This document shows, piece after piece, positions 25,585-34,000 of a stretch of 64,000 nucleotides of DNA. The DNA comes from JBBROS01 sp965217935 (GTDB taxonomy: Bacteria > Pseudomonadota > Alphaproteobacteria > Acetobacterales > Acetobacteraceae), in assembly GCA_965217935.1 (NCBI GenBank), contig OZ244581.1, positions 310,001-374,000 of the forward strand, given 5' to 3'. The position numbers and the translations under genes are program-made. Numbering within the stretch: position 1 is the first letter of the stretch; every line of letters begins with the position of its first letter. The notes below the pieces were generated by a model that was not told the origin of the DNA, did no database searches, and saw nothing but the letters and a program-made list of their open reading frames with translations.

Positions 25585-26448
25585 GTGATCGAACTCATCA
25601 TGGTTCGGCTCTCGACGCTGCGGAAGTCGGACCGGCGGGTGGCCGAGCATATCCTCTCCAACCCGCATGCGGCGCTCACGGCGACGGTCGCGGCGACGGC
25701 GCGTGCGGCTGGGGTGAGCGAACCCACGGTGATGCGTTTCTGCGCCGCGCTCGGGTTCGATGGCTTCCAGGATTTCAAGCTCAGGCTCGCGCACAGCATG
25801 GCGCTCGGCGTGCCGGCGACGCAATCGGCGCTGCACGAGGCGGACACGCCGCGGGCGCTCGCGGACAAGGTGTTCGACTACGCCATGACCAGCCTGGATT
25901 GGGCGCGCACGCGGTTGGACCACCAGGCCGTCGGACAAGCCATCGAGCTGCTGGTGGCGGCCAAGCGCATCGAATTCTTCGGCTTCGGCGCGTCGTGGAT
26001 CGTGGCGGCCGACGCGCAGCAGAAGTTCCCGCTGTTCGGCGTGCCGTGCCTGGTGCACACCGATTCGCACCAGCAGTTCATCGCCGCCTCCATGATGCAG
26101 CCCGGCGACGTCGCAGTCGCCATCTCGAACACCGGCCAGACCGCCAGCCTGCTGGAGGTGATCCGCACCGCACGGGAGATGGGCGCGACCGTGATCGGCA
26201 TTTCGGGCCGTGCCGGGCGGATGAGCCATCTATGCAACCTTCTTCTGGTGGTCGAGACACTCGAGAACACCGATGTCTATACGCCGATGATCTCGCGCCT
26301 GGCCGCCCTGCTGCTGATCGACATCTTAGCGGTCGGTGTCGCGATGCGGCGCGGCGGCGCGCATCAGTTACGCATCAAAGGCATGAAGCGTCGGCTCAGT
26401 GCGATGCGGTCGCGCCACGCGCAAGCACTGGCAAGAGAGGATGCCTGA
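25585..26448 (+). CDS. RpiR-family transcriptional regulator
   Basis: This is an RpiR regulator with an N-terminal HTH (LRKSDRRVAEHILSNP, AGVSEPTVMRFCAALGFDGF) and a SIS domain that senses sugar phosphates (FFGFGASWIVAADAQ, AVAISNTGQTASLLEVI, GATVIGISGR). The frame is open back to 25459, inside the dehydrogenase gene. I place the start at GTG 25585; ATG 25600 is the alternative, and neither has a strong ribosome site. It probably controls the divergent sugar operons, with a sugar phosphate as effector. The gene is directly followed by IS debris. Confidence 0.85.
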   Translation: MIELIMVRLSTLRKSDRRVAEHILSNPHAALTATVAATARAAGVSEPTVMRFCAALGFDGFQDFKLRLAHSMALGVPATQSALHEADTPRALADKVFDYAMTSLDWARTRLDHQAVGQAIELLVAAKRIEFFGFGASWIVAADAQQKFPLFGVPCLVHTDSHQQFIAASMMQPGDVAVAISNTGQTASLLEVIRTAREMGATVIGISGRAGRMSHLCNLLLVVETLENTDVYTPMISRLAALLLIDILAVGVAMRRGGAHQLRIKGMKRRLSAMRSRHAQALAREDA

Positions 26449-26486
26449 AGTGCGTTCAGCTGTGGGCGGCACGATGCTGGGGGCGG

Positions 26487-27122
26487 TCAGGCGGTGCTGA
26501 CGGAGCTGGAGTGGTCGTGGATGCGGGCATGGCTGGAGAGGACGCCTTGCGCGTGCCGCGCCGACCTAAACCGATGCATCTGCCGTTCTCGTTGCCGCGT
26601 CGGCTGATGCGATGCCTCGGCCTGATTGTTCAGGTATTTGCTTTGCCGACGCTCGACGCGGGGCAGGGTCTCGCGCTTGGCGGCAGCGCAGCTCTTTAGC
26701 TTGTCGGTCACGACTACCAAAGGAACATAGTGCAGGCCGCGGCGCAGCGTGCGGTAGGATTCCTCGGCCGCACGGGCGTTGCGCCGGCTCTGGACCAGGG
26801 CGTCCAGCACATCCCTGTCCTGGTCGATCGCACGCCAGAGACATTGCTGCTTGCTGTCAATGCGAATAAATGCCTCATCAAGGCATCATTTGTCGCCCGG
26901 CTTGGGCCTGCGCTGCTTCATCTCGTTCGCGAACTGGCGGCCGAAGCGCAGTCCCCAGGCGCGGATGGTCTCTTCGCTGACCACGATGCCGCGTGCGGCC
27001 AAGATCAGCTCGACGTCACGCAGGCTGAGGCTAAATTAGTGATAGAGCCACACCGCGTGCTGAATCACCTCGGCCGGGGACCGGAAGCCGCGGTCGGGAG
27101 AGAACACCGCCATGTCGGCCAT
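26487..27122 (-). pseudogene. IS6-family transposase, two nonsense codons
   Basis: Reading minus from ATG 27122: FRSPAEVIQHAVWLYH, stop TAA, FSLSLRDVELILAARGIVV, RPKPGDK, stop TGA, then DEAFIRIDSKQQCLWRAIDQ and SKYLNNQAEASHQPTRQRE. The family reads Arg and Trp at the two stops. The catalytic residues are otherwise recognisable (D in the DEAFIRI region, D in VVTDKL, E in QAEASHQ). It is a different IS6 subgroup from the copy at 9628. Inactive. Confidence 0.85.
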
Positions 27123-27243
27123 GCTGCCACGAACTGACCAGGCCCGCCAATCTGACGACAGCGGCAGCAGACGGCGTGTTACGCAGCCGATTCTGTGATC
27201 CGGCCAGGAACGCAGAAGGCATTCGTGCCAGGGCAATCGCATT

Positions 27244-28342
27244 TCAGAACAGAGCAATGAGACTTGCGAGATAGGTTTCATCCCAGCCGGCGTGTTTGAG
27301 TTTCCCCGCAGTGATCCCTTGGTCAGGTCCTTTTGCATAACGTTGAGCGCCATGTGTCGCAGAACGGCGAAGTTTTGCGGGCCGTGGCCGAGACGATTCT
27401 TGGCTTGGCCTTCGTTCATGACGACGTCCAGCCTCCAGTGCAGGCGGTTTTCGATGCCCCAATACGAGCGGATGACCTCGTTGAGGCGTTCGCCGGACAG
27501 TGCGGCGCTAAGCAGGTAGCTAAGTGGTTTCGGAGGTGGTCGTTCCTGCGGCTTGGCGGGTGCGGACGGCTTTGCCGATGGCGGCTAGGCCGGGCCAAGC
27601 ATGGGCCTCCTGCAGCCAGCCGATATCGGTGGAGATGATGGCGGAGCGGGTGTCGGTGCGGCCGTGGTCCGCGTTGATCATGGGCTTGCTTAGGCTGGCG
27701 CCGGACTTCGGATCATCGAGGAACCGGCGCACATCGTCGTGCAGCGTGCCCTGGTTGCCTTTCAGGGCCAGCGCATAGTCGCCGCCCTTTTCGATGATCT
27801 TGCGGGCAATCTCGCGCTGGCAGTTGAGCGCGTCGGTGGTCACGATCGTGCCCTGCAGCGAGAGCATGTCGAGCAGCTTCGGCACGGCGGTGATCTCGTT
27901 GGACTTGGCGTCAGTGGCGACCTGCGCCAGCACCATGCGTTGCTCGCAGCCCCAGGCGCTGACCATGTGCAACGCGGACTTGCCGCGGGCCCGGTCGAAC
28001 GAACGGCGGAGCACCTTGCCATCGATGGCAACAACGCCTTCGGCCTGCTCGGAAAAGCCCGCCATGAGCCGCTGGAACGCGGCGCCGGCCTGCGCCGGGT
28101 CGAAGCTGGCGGAACAGGCGGCCGAACGTGTCATGGCTGGGCAGGCCGTTGGCCAGCTTGAGAATGCCGCGCAGGAACGCCTCCTTCGACCTCGCGAACA
28201 ACGCCATGTCCTCAGCACCTTGGCCGCCGCTCAGCACGGTGCACAGGGCGATCATCAGGAGTTCGTGGAAGTCATGCAGGGCGGCGTTGCCGCTTCGCGG
28301 ATCGTCAAGACCTTCCTAGCACGCCGCAAACTCTTCCAACAC
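27244..28342 (-). pseudogene. ISAs1-family transposase, frameshifted
   Basis: The pieces run 5' to 3' on minus: LHDFHELLMIALCTVLSGG, KLANGLPSHDTFGRLFRQL, then after a +1 shift AIDGKVLRRSFDRARGKSAL, LQGTIVTTDALNCQREIA and GGDYALALKGNQGTLHDD, and after another shift NRLHWRLDVVMNEGQAKN to HAGWDETYLASLIAL. These are standard ISAs1 (IS4-related) blocks with DDE residues in AIDGK and TTDALN. There is also an early in-frame TAG after FAAC. Inactive remnant separating the RpiR gene from the second sugar transporter. Confidence 0.85.
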
Positions 28343-28552
28343 AGCAGACCCCGTGGCATGTCACGCCAAGAGGTAGAATCCATCACCGACGAATCGGGCA
28401 AGCGAGCATCAACGGATCAATCAATCCTCAAATGCGATCCCCCTGGCGTTCGTGTCCCTTGCAGATTTCGAGCGCTTCTGTTCAGGTCTCGATCGGCATT
28501 AAGCGCGGCCGTCATTCAGAGACGTGATAAGCAACAAAATGGGAGGGCAACC

Positions 28553-29533
28553 ATGAAACGACGGACATTCGCCGCAGCTTCGGCATTCACGATCCTGACG
28601 CTCGCTGCCGGAGCTTTTGCACAAGTAAAGACCGTTCAGGTCGCCGTCGTCATCAAGGCAACCGACTCCGATTTCTGGCAATACATGGTTGTCGGCGCGG
28701 AGAACTACGCGCACGAGCATCCGGGCGTAAAGGTCACCATCTACGGCCCGCCGTCCGAGACCAACATCGAGCAGCAGGTCTCGATCCTGGAGAACGTCGT
28801 CACCCGTCATCCCGACGGCATCCTGATCGCCCCGTCCAGCTCCGACGCGCCGGCAAGCGCCATCTCGCAAGCCATGTCGGACGGCATCCCGGTCGTTACC
28901 GTCGACAACCGCGTGCGCGGCGCCGACGTCTCCGCCCACCTGGCGACGGACAACCTCAAGGCCGGCGCGCTCGCAGCCGACACGCTCGTGGAGTTGATCA
29001 AGTCCGGCGGCGGAGCGCCGAAGGGCAAGGTCGGCCTGATCAGCGCCTACGCGGGCGTCGAGGTGCTGACCCAGCGCGACACTGGTTTCACCAAGCGGCT
29101 GGCGGAGATCGCGCCCGGCCTTGAGATCCTGCCCCCGCGCTACATCGACAATGACATCCAGAAGGCGATGTCCTCCGCGACCGACGTGATCTCCGCCAAC
29201 CCGGACATCATCGGCTTCTTCGCCGACAACAATCATAGCGCCGACGGCCTGGCTCTCGCCATCCGCAGTAGCGGCAAGGCCGGCAAGATCGCCGCCGTCG
29301 CTTTCGACTCCGACCCGCAGGAGGTCGACGCGCTGCGTTCCGGAAGCCTGAGCGCGCTCGTGGTGCAGGACCCGTACCGGATGGGCTACGAGGGCGTGCA
29401 GTACGTGGCCGACGCCATCAACAAGAAGACGCTCCCCGCCTACACGGATACCGGCGTCGCCGTCATCATCAAGGCTACGATGGATGAGCCGAAAATGAAG
29501 GGCTTGCTGAACCCGCTCACGCGAAAGAAGTAA
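28553..29533 (+). CDS. Sugar-binding protein of ribose-type ABC transporter (2)
   Basis: This 326-aa periplasmic binding protein (peripla_BP_4) has a signal peptide MKRRTFAAASAFTILTLAAG with cleavage after AFAQ. Fold landmarks are VAVVIKATDSDFWQYMVVG, HPDGILIAPSSSDAPA, IPVVTVDNRVRG and IIGFFADNNHSADGLALAI. GGGAGGGCAACC precedes the ATG. It is the first gene of a second three-gene sugar transporter. It is not a recent duplicate of the protein at 21183: the two share the fold but differ throughout. No catabolic enzyme follows the permease. Confidence 0.92.
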   Translation: MKRRTFAAASAFTILTLAAGAFAQVKTVQVAVVIKATDSDFWQYMVVGAENYAHEHPGVKVTIYGPPSETNIEQQVSILENVVTRHPDGILIAPSSSDAPASAISQAMSDGIPVVTVDNRVRGADVSAHLATDNLKAGALAADTLVELIKSGGGAPKGKVGLISAYAGVEVLTQRDTGFTKRLAEIAPGLEILPPRYIDNDIQKAMSSATDVISANPDIIGFFADNNHSADGLALAIRSSGKAGKIAAVAFDSDPQEVDALRSGSLSALVVQDPYRMGYEGVQYVADAINKKTLPAYTDTGVAVIIKATMDEPKMKGLLNPLTRKK

Positions 29534-29548
29534 TCGGGCGGTTCAGCC

Positions 29549-31048
29549 ATGCCCGCCGCCCGCCCGCCGCTCCTGTGCCTGGAGGGGATCAGCAAGAGCT
29601 TTCCAGGCGTGCAGGCCCTCTCGGAGGTCGGCCTGGAGGTCGGGGCCGGCGAAGTCCATGCCCTGCTGGGCGAGAACGGCGCCGGCAAGTCCACGCTGAT
29701 CAAGGTGCTTATGGGCGTCATCCAGGGCGACGCCGGGCGCATCCTGCTCGACGGCGTTCCGGCCGATATCCGCTCCCCGCTGCGGGCCCAGGCGCTCGGC
29801 CTGGCGGCGGTGTATCAGGACGTGACCCTCGCCCGTGCCCTCACAGTGGGAGAGAACTTCTTCATGGGCCGCCTGCCGCGCACCCGCGGCTTGGTGGACT
29901 GGACCCGGGTCCGCAGGGAAACCGACGGTTTCCTGCGCACGCTCGGCATCGAGACCGATGCGCGCGTGCGGGTGGCCGACCTGCCGATCGCGCAGCAGCA
30001 GCTCGTCGCCATCGCGAAGGTAGCCTGGGGCGGCGCGCGCGTCATCGTGTTCGACGAGCCGACCGCGCTGCTGACCAACGCCGAGACCGAGGTGCTGTTC
30101 CGCATCATTGCCCGGCTGAAGCAGGAAGGCCGCGCGGTGATCTACATCTCGCACCGCCTTGAGGAGATCTTCCGCATCTGCGACAGCGCGACCGTTCTCA
30201 AGGACGGCGCCTTCGTCCGCCGCGTCCAGGTGGCGGAAACGGACGAGGACGCGCTCGTCTCCCTCATGGTCGGGCGCAGCCTGGACAAGACGTTCCCGAA
30301 CCGGGCGGCGCGGCCGGGCAAGGTCGCGCTCGAAGTGCAGGGCGTCGGCGCCGAGGGCCGGCTTGACGACGTCGGCCTCTCCGTCCGCCAGGGCGAGATC
30401 CTCGGCATGTACGGCCTGGTCGGAGCGGGCCGGACCGAATTGCTGCGCGTCATCTTCGGCGCCGACCGTTTCGACCGAGGCGAGATCCGGCTTGATGGCA
30501 AGCCCGTGGTCCCGCGCGGCCCGGCCGACATGATCCGCCGCGGCGTCGCTTTCCTGACAGAGGATCGCAAGCACCAGTCGCTGGCGCTCCAGCTCGATGT
30601 GCTGACCAATCTCAACATGGTCCGCAGCCAAAGCAAGGGACGCGCCGGCTTCCTCGATGCGGCCGGCGAGCGGGCGGTGGCGCAGCGCTTTACCGAGGCG
30701 CTCAACATCCGCACTCCCTCGCCGCTGCAGAAAGTGGTTAATCTCAGCGGCGGCAACCAGCAGAAGGTCGTGATCGGCAAATGGCTGGCGACGGATCCGC
30801 TGTTGCTGCTGTTCGACGAGCCCACGATCGGCGTCGACGTCGGGGCGCGGCTCGAGATCTACGGCCTGCTGCATCGGCTGGCCGATGAGGGCCGTGCCAT
30901 CATCATGGTCTCATCCTATCTTCCCGAGGCGATTGGCATGTCGGACCGTATCGTGGTCATGCACAAGGGGCGCGTGACGGGAACCGTCGCGCGGCCGCAA
31001 GCATCGGAAGAGCTGCTGTTGCGCCTCGCGTCCGGCATGGCGGCCTGA
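29549..31048 (+). CDS. Ribose-type ABC transporter ATPase, tandem domains (2)
   Basis: This is a 499-aa RbsA-type tandem ATPase. Domain 1 has GENGAGKSTLIKVLMG and VIVFDEPTALL. Domain 2 has GLVGAGRTELLRVIFG in place of a full Walker A, LSGGNQQKVVIGKWLATD and LLLFDEPTIGVDVGARLEIY. All usual family features are intact. It lies 15 bp after the binding-protein gene and 2 bp before the permease gene. Confidence 0.93.
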   Translation: MPAARPPLLCLEGISKSFPGVQALSEVGLEVGAGEVHALLGENGAGKSTLIKVLMGVIQGDAGRILLDGVPADIRSPLRAQALGLAAVYQDVTLARALTVGENFFMGRLPRTRGLVDWTRVRRETDGFLRTLGIETDARVRVADLPIAQQQLVAIAKVAWGGARVIVFDEPTALLTNAETEVLFRIIARLKQEGRAVIYISHRLEEIFRICDSATVLKDGAFVRRVQVAETDEDALVSLMVGRSLDKTFPNRAARPGKVALEVQGVGAEGRLDDVGLSVRQGEILGMYGLVGAGRTELLRVIFGADRFDRGEIRLDGKPVVPRGPADMIRRGVAFLTEDRKHQSLALQLDVLTNLNMVRSQSKGRAGFLDAAGERAVAQRFTEALNIRTPSPLQKVVNLSGGNQQKVVIGKWLATDPLLLLFDEPTIGVDVGARLEIYGLLHRLADEGRAIIMVSSYLPEAIGMSDRIVVMHKGRVTGTVARPQASEELLLRLASGMAA

Positions 31049-31050
31049 CG

Positions 31051-32046
31051 GTGGATACGCTCGCGCCGGCCGCGAAAGAGCGGCGGCAAGCCGCGCGGCG
31101 GCCGGGGTTTTCCGTTTGGGGCCGCTACAGCACCGAGCTGACGCTGGCCGCCGTGCTGGTCGCGTTCATCGTCGTCCTGAGCTTCGCGTCGCCCTTCTTC
31201 CTGACCCAGGGCAACGTCGCGAACCTGGTCAAGCAAGCCTCGATCAACGGCATCATCGCGCTCGGGGTGACGGCGGTCATCATCACGGGCGGGATCGACC
31301 TCTCGGTCGGCGCGGTCGCCGGGCTCACGGGCGTGGTCACGGCCCTGCTGATGGTCCAGGGCATCGGCACGTTCGCCGCCTGCGCCGCCGGCCTCGCCGC
31401 CGCGGGCGCGGTTGGCATAGTGAATGCCGTCATGATTTTCGAGGGGCGGATACCCCCCTTCATCGCGACGCTCGCCACCATGACCATGGGACGCGGCCTG
31501 ATCAAGCTCGTCACCGACGCACGGATGGTCACCGGACTGCCGCCGGGCTTCCTGCACTTCGGCGAGGCCCGCTATTTCGGCATCCCATCGCAGTTCTGGG
31601 TTTGGATGGCACTTGCCGCGGCGCTTTCGGTCGTGCTGACGCGCATGCGGATCGGCCGCAGCTTCTACGCCATCGGCGCCAGCGCCGAGGTCGCCCGGCT
31701 CAGCGGGATCAACCTGCGGGCGAGCATCTACAGCGTCTACGTGCTGGGCGCGCTGATGGCCGGCGTGGGCGGCCTCGTGCTGACGGCGCGCGTGCGGATG
31801 GCGGACCCGACGGCCGGCAGCGGCTACGAGCTCTATGCGATCGCTGCCGCGGTCATCGGCGGGGCCAGCTTGAACGGCGCCCAGGGCTCGATGCTGGGCG
31901 CCGTGCTCGGAGCGTTGATCATGACCACCATCACCAACGGCGGCAACCTGCTCGGGGTTGACGCCTTCACGCTGGAGATCGTCATCGGCGCCTTGATTGC
32001 CGGGGCGGTGTGGCTTGACAAGCTGCGCAAGAGGAATGAGCGGTGA
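31051..32046 (+). CDS. Ribose-type ABC transporter permease (2)
   Basis: This 331-aa RbsC-type permease has IIALGVTAVIITGGIDLSVG near residues 66-85 and AAAVIGGASLNGAQGSMLGA near the C-terminus, both hallmarks of the family. It starts at GTG 31051, 2 bp after the ATPase stop. It completes the transporter; downstream sequence is mobile-element debris, so any original downstream catabolic genes may have been lost. Confidence 0.92.
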   Translation: MDTLAPAAKERRQAARRPGFSVWGRYSTELTLAAVLVAFIVVLSFASPFFLTQGNVANLVKQASINGIIALGVTAVIITGGIDLSVGAVAGLTGVVTALLMVQGIGTFAACAAGLAAAGAVGIVNAVMIFEGRIPPFIATLATMTMGRGLIKLVTDARMVTGLPPGFLHFGEARYFGIPSQFWVWMALAAALSVVLTRMRIGRSFYAIGASAEVARLSGINLRASIYSVYVLGALMAGVGGLVLTARVRMADPTAGSGYELYAIAAAVIGGASLNGAQGSMLGAVLGALIMTTITNGGNLLGVDAFTLEIVIGALIAGAVWLDKLRKRNER

Positions 32047-32649
32047 CAATTTTGCCCAGGTCAGGCGGGCGCAGGCCAGGCTTTCCTGGACCGGCAGTGT
32101 TCACCAGCAGGTGAAGCCGTCATCCACGACGTCGATCGTTTCGGCTATGGGGCGGGAGGACGGCATGGATGATCTGCTCGCGCGATATGCAGGGCACGGC
32201 GACCCGCTGCAACGAAGGTCTGTTCGCAATAGATTAGGGCAACCCTGTTACACCCTGGGCAATGGGGTAATAAGACTTCGCAGGACCATACGGCGGTTGC
32301 GCCGTCTTTCGGGACTTCGCAGGCGCAATGCATTGCGTTTTCCCGGAGACCGCGCCCAAACACCGCAGCAGTCCCCCTGCCCTGCCCGCGTCGGAATCCC
32401 TTTTCACCGTCCGCTGCGCAGGCCGCTCGGAATCATGGCCGAATCGAATGCGACGGGCGGCGCTTCGGTCGCCTGACACTCCAAGTCAAGCGGTTCTGGC
32501 GCGTGCCGCTGGTCCGGCGCCAGGATTGTATCGCCGTCGAAGGCTGCATGGGACAATGGCGGGGCCGGACCGCGGCAGTTATCCATAGAATTGGTGGGGA
32601 AAACCTGTGGCCAAGCTTGTGCACGCCGCTTCGGTGCGGGCCAGGACTG
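32047..32649. other. Gene-free stretch
   Basis: No gene is convincing in these 600 bp. A short plus frame starting MDDLLARYAGHGDPLQ (ATG 32165) could be the beginning of a lost downstream gene, but it resembles nothing I know and soon becomes Arg-rich, as out-of-frame GC-rich DNA does. GTCTTTCGGGACTTCGCAGG-like short repeats near 32275-32330 hint at IS ends without being diagnostic. Confidence 0.4.
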
Positions 32650-32961
32650 CCGCAACCTGGACTGCGGCCACCATTCGCCACGCGCGCTGCAAACGCGGCG
32701 GTTGTCCAGCTCGGCCGCGAAGTCCTGCAAGCTGACGACGTCGCCGGCTCTGACCTGCTGAACCACGGGCGCGACGTTCTCGGCAAACCGCTGGGCGTTC
32801 TTGGCCCTGACAGCTCCCACTTCGGCCAGATTGGTTCGACTGCCGAGCAGGGTCCCCTGCCCTTTTCGTGCCGTCAGCGCGGCCCGGGGGCGTTCGCAGA
32901 TCATGAACCGCTTATTCTCGGCGAGCGCGGCAGCGATGTGCAGCATGAGCGGGTCCACGTC
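32650..32961 (-). pseudogene. Serine recombinase (resolvase) fragment
   Basis: On the minus strand the sequence DVDPLMLHIAAALAENKRFM followed by ICERPRAALTARKGQGTLLG and EWWPQ matches the second half of the resolvase catalytic domain plus its C-terminal region (usual pattern MLHI-AALAE-ER-ISERT-AALAAAKARG). The N-terminal part with the nucleophilic Ser is missing, replaced at 33001 by an IS5-type scrap on the other strand. It is related to, but clearly different from, the resolvase just upstream at 33149. Confidence 0.72.
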
Positions 32962-33000
32962 GGCGCCCTTTTCAGTCTTGGCCTCGGCGATGGCCGAACG

Positions 33001-33069
33001 GTCTGGCAGAAGGCGTCCGGGTCTATGAAACGGGCTCGGGCCGAGGCGACTATCTGCCGGTTCAAGCAG
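33001..33069 (+). pseudogene. IS5-family transposase scrap
   Basis: VWQKASGSMKRARAEATICR followed by FKQ matches, with few differences, AWQKASGDTKRARAEAAIDR at 41732 in the IS5-type remnant. Only about 23 codons are shared. It shows that the same IS5 type inserted, and was then almost wholly deleted, next to the recombinase fragment. Confidence 0.65.
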
Positions 33070-33148
33070 ATGACGTGCCCTGAACCGCATGGCCGAGCTT
33101 GGACGCCCGATCTCCATCCGCACCGCCTGAGTGCAAAACAGGTTGGCG

Positions 33149-33844
33149 TTATCGCGCCCACTCTCCTGCTCCATGCGGCACTGGAGCTGTTGCCGCTGAA
33201 CGTTCCGAGGCCAAGATGCGCCATACGGCGGCCGGGCGCCACGGCTTGCCCGTGCTGGTGACGCTGCCCTGCCGGTTCAGCTCGGCGGCGATGCGCTGGA
33301 GCGAGAGCCCCTGCCCTGCCAGCCGCGCCACCTCCGGCGCCGCCCGGTCGCGGAATGCCGCAGCCGCCCGCGTCCGCTCCGCCCGTGCGGCCGACGGATC
33401 GCTGCCGTGCGGCGCGCCCAGCCGGATCCCCCTCGCCTTCGCGGCTGCCAACGCCGCCTTGGTGCGCTCGGAGATCATCTGGCGCTCGTGCTCGGCGACG
33501 GCGGCCAGGATGTGCAGCGTGAGCCGGTTGGCCTGCGGCATGTCGCAGCAGAGCAGATCGACGCCGCTTTCCAGCAGGCGGGAGATGAAGGCGACGTTGC
33601 GCGACAGCCGGTCGAGCTTGGCGATGAGCAGCGTGGCGCGGGCCTGCTTGGCGTGGTCGAGCGCCTGCTGCAGCTCGGGCCGGCCGGCCCGCTTGCCGCT
33701 CTCGACCTTGACATACTGCGCCAGCAGCGAGCCTCGGCTCGCCGTGACGAAGCGCGCGATGGCGGTCTGCTGCGCGTCCATGCCGAGCCCGCGCACGCTC
33801 TGCTTATCGGTGAATACGCGTAGATAAGAGATAATGTACATCAT
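33149..33844 (-). CDS. Serine recombinase/resolvase with Ser-to-Phe at the nucleophile
   Basis: This 231-aa resolvase/invertase-family protein contains YLRVFTDKQSVRGLGMDAQQ, LLIAKLDRLSRNVAFISRLL, HILAAVAEHERQMISERTKA, and a C-terminal HTH-like LSLQRIAAELNRQG with STGKPWRPAAVWRIL. In the family the motif reads Y-x-R-V-S-T, where Ser attacks DNA. Here that Ser is Phe (codon TTC at 33814-33812), so the protein is expected to bind but not cut. Start is ATG 33844 or 33841. The tniA-proximal end of the transposon begins at 33853, immediately upstream, so the original promoter and res site were displaced. Confidence 0.85.
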   Translation of the reverse strand: MMYIISYLRVFTDKQSVRGLGMDAQQTAIARFVTASRGSLLAQYVKVESGKRAGRPELQQALDHAKQARATLLIAKLDRLSRNVAFISRLLESGVDLLCCDMPQANRLTLHILAAVAEHERQMISERTKAALAAAKARGIRLGAPHGSDPSAARAERTRAAAAFRDRAAPEVARLAGQGLSLQRIAAELNRQGSVTSTGKPWRPAAVWRILASERSAATAPVPHGAGEWAR

Positions 33845-33852
33845 ACGGCAGT

Positions 33853-33880
33853 TGTCTCTTTTCCAAGTCGGCTTCAGCAA
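33853..33880 (+). repeat. Left terminal inverted repeat of the tni transposon
   Basis: The sequence starts TGTC and matches the inverted sequence at 39229-39256 at 20 of 28 positions, including the shared blocks TTTTC and AAGTCG. It lies on the tniA side, corresponding to the IRt end in Tn402 nomenclature. Confidence 0.75.
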
Positions 33881-33975
33881 TAGTTGTTGATATATAAAAC
33901 CCTGCCCTGTCGCAGTCGGCTGCGATCTTGATCAAAGTGGTATGCAGCAGCCTGCATTTGGTCAAAGCTGGCTGC
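33862..33975 (+). repeat. Four 14-bp direct repeats at the tniA end (probable TniA sites)
   Basis: Copies start at 33862 (TCCAAGTCGGCTTC, inside the terminal repeat), 33910 (TCGCAGTCGGCTGC), 33932 (TCAAAGTGGTATGC) and 33962 (TCAAAGCTGGCTGC). The consensus is TCAAAGTCGGCTGC. Spacings are 48, 22 and 30 bp. Complex ends with several transposase-binding repeats are known for Tn402/Tn5053-type and Tn7-type elements. Inverted partners occur at the other end (39234-39247, 12 of 14, and weaker 39211-39224). Confidence 0.65.
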
Positions 33976-34000
33976 AGAACGGTGCACGGAGGAGCAAAGC

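Noticed and set aside
21183..32046. The two ribose-type ABC transporters as a tandem duplication
   Set aside because: Corresponding proteins share family motifs but differ throughout in sequence and length, and gene order relative to enzymes differs.
32145..32479. Small minus-strand frames with Cys/Pro-rich translations
   Set aside because: No ribosome sites, no family resemblance and overlapping frames on both strands.
33862..33975. Possible CRISPR-like repeats beside the recombinase
   Set aside because: Only four degenerate 14-bp copies, unequal spacing, and located at a transposon end; no cas genes anywhere in the window.
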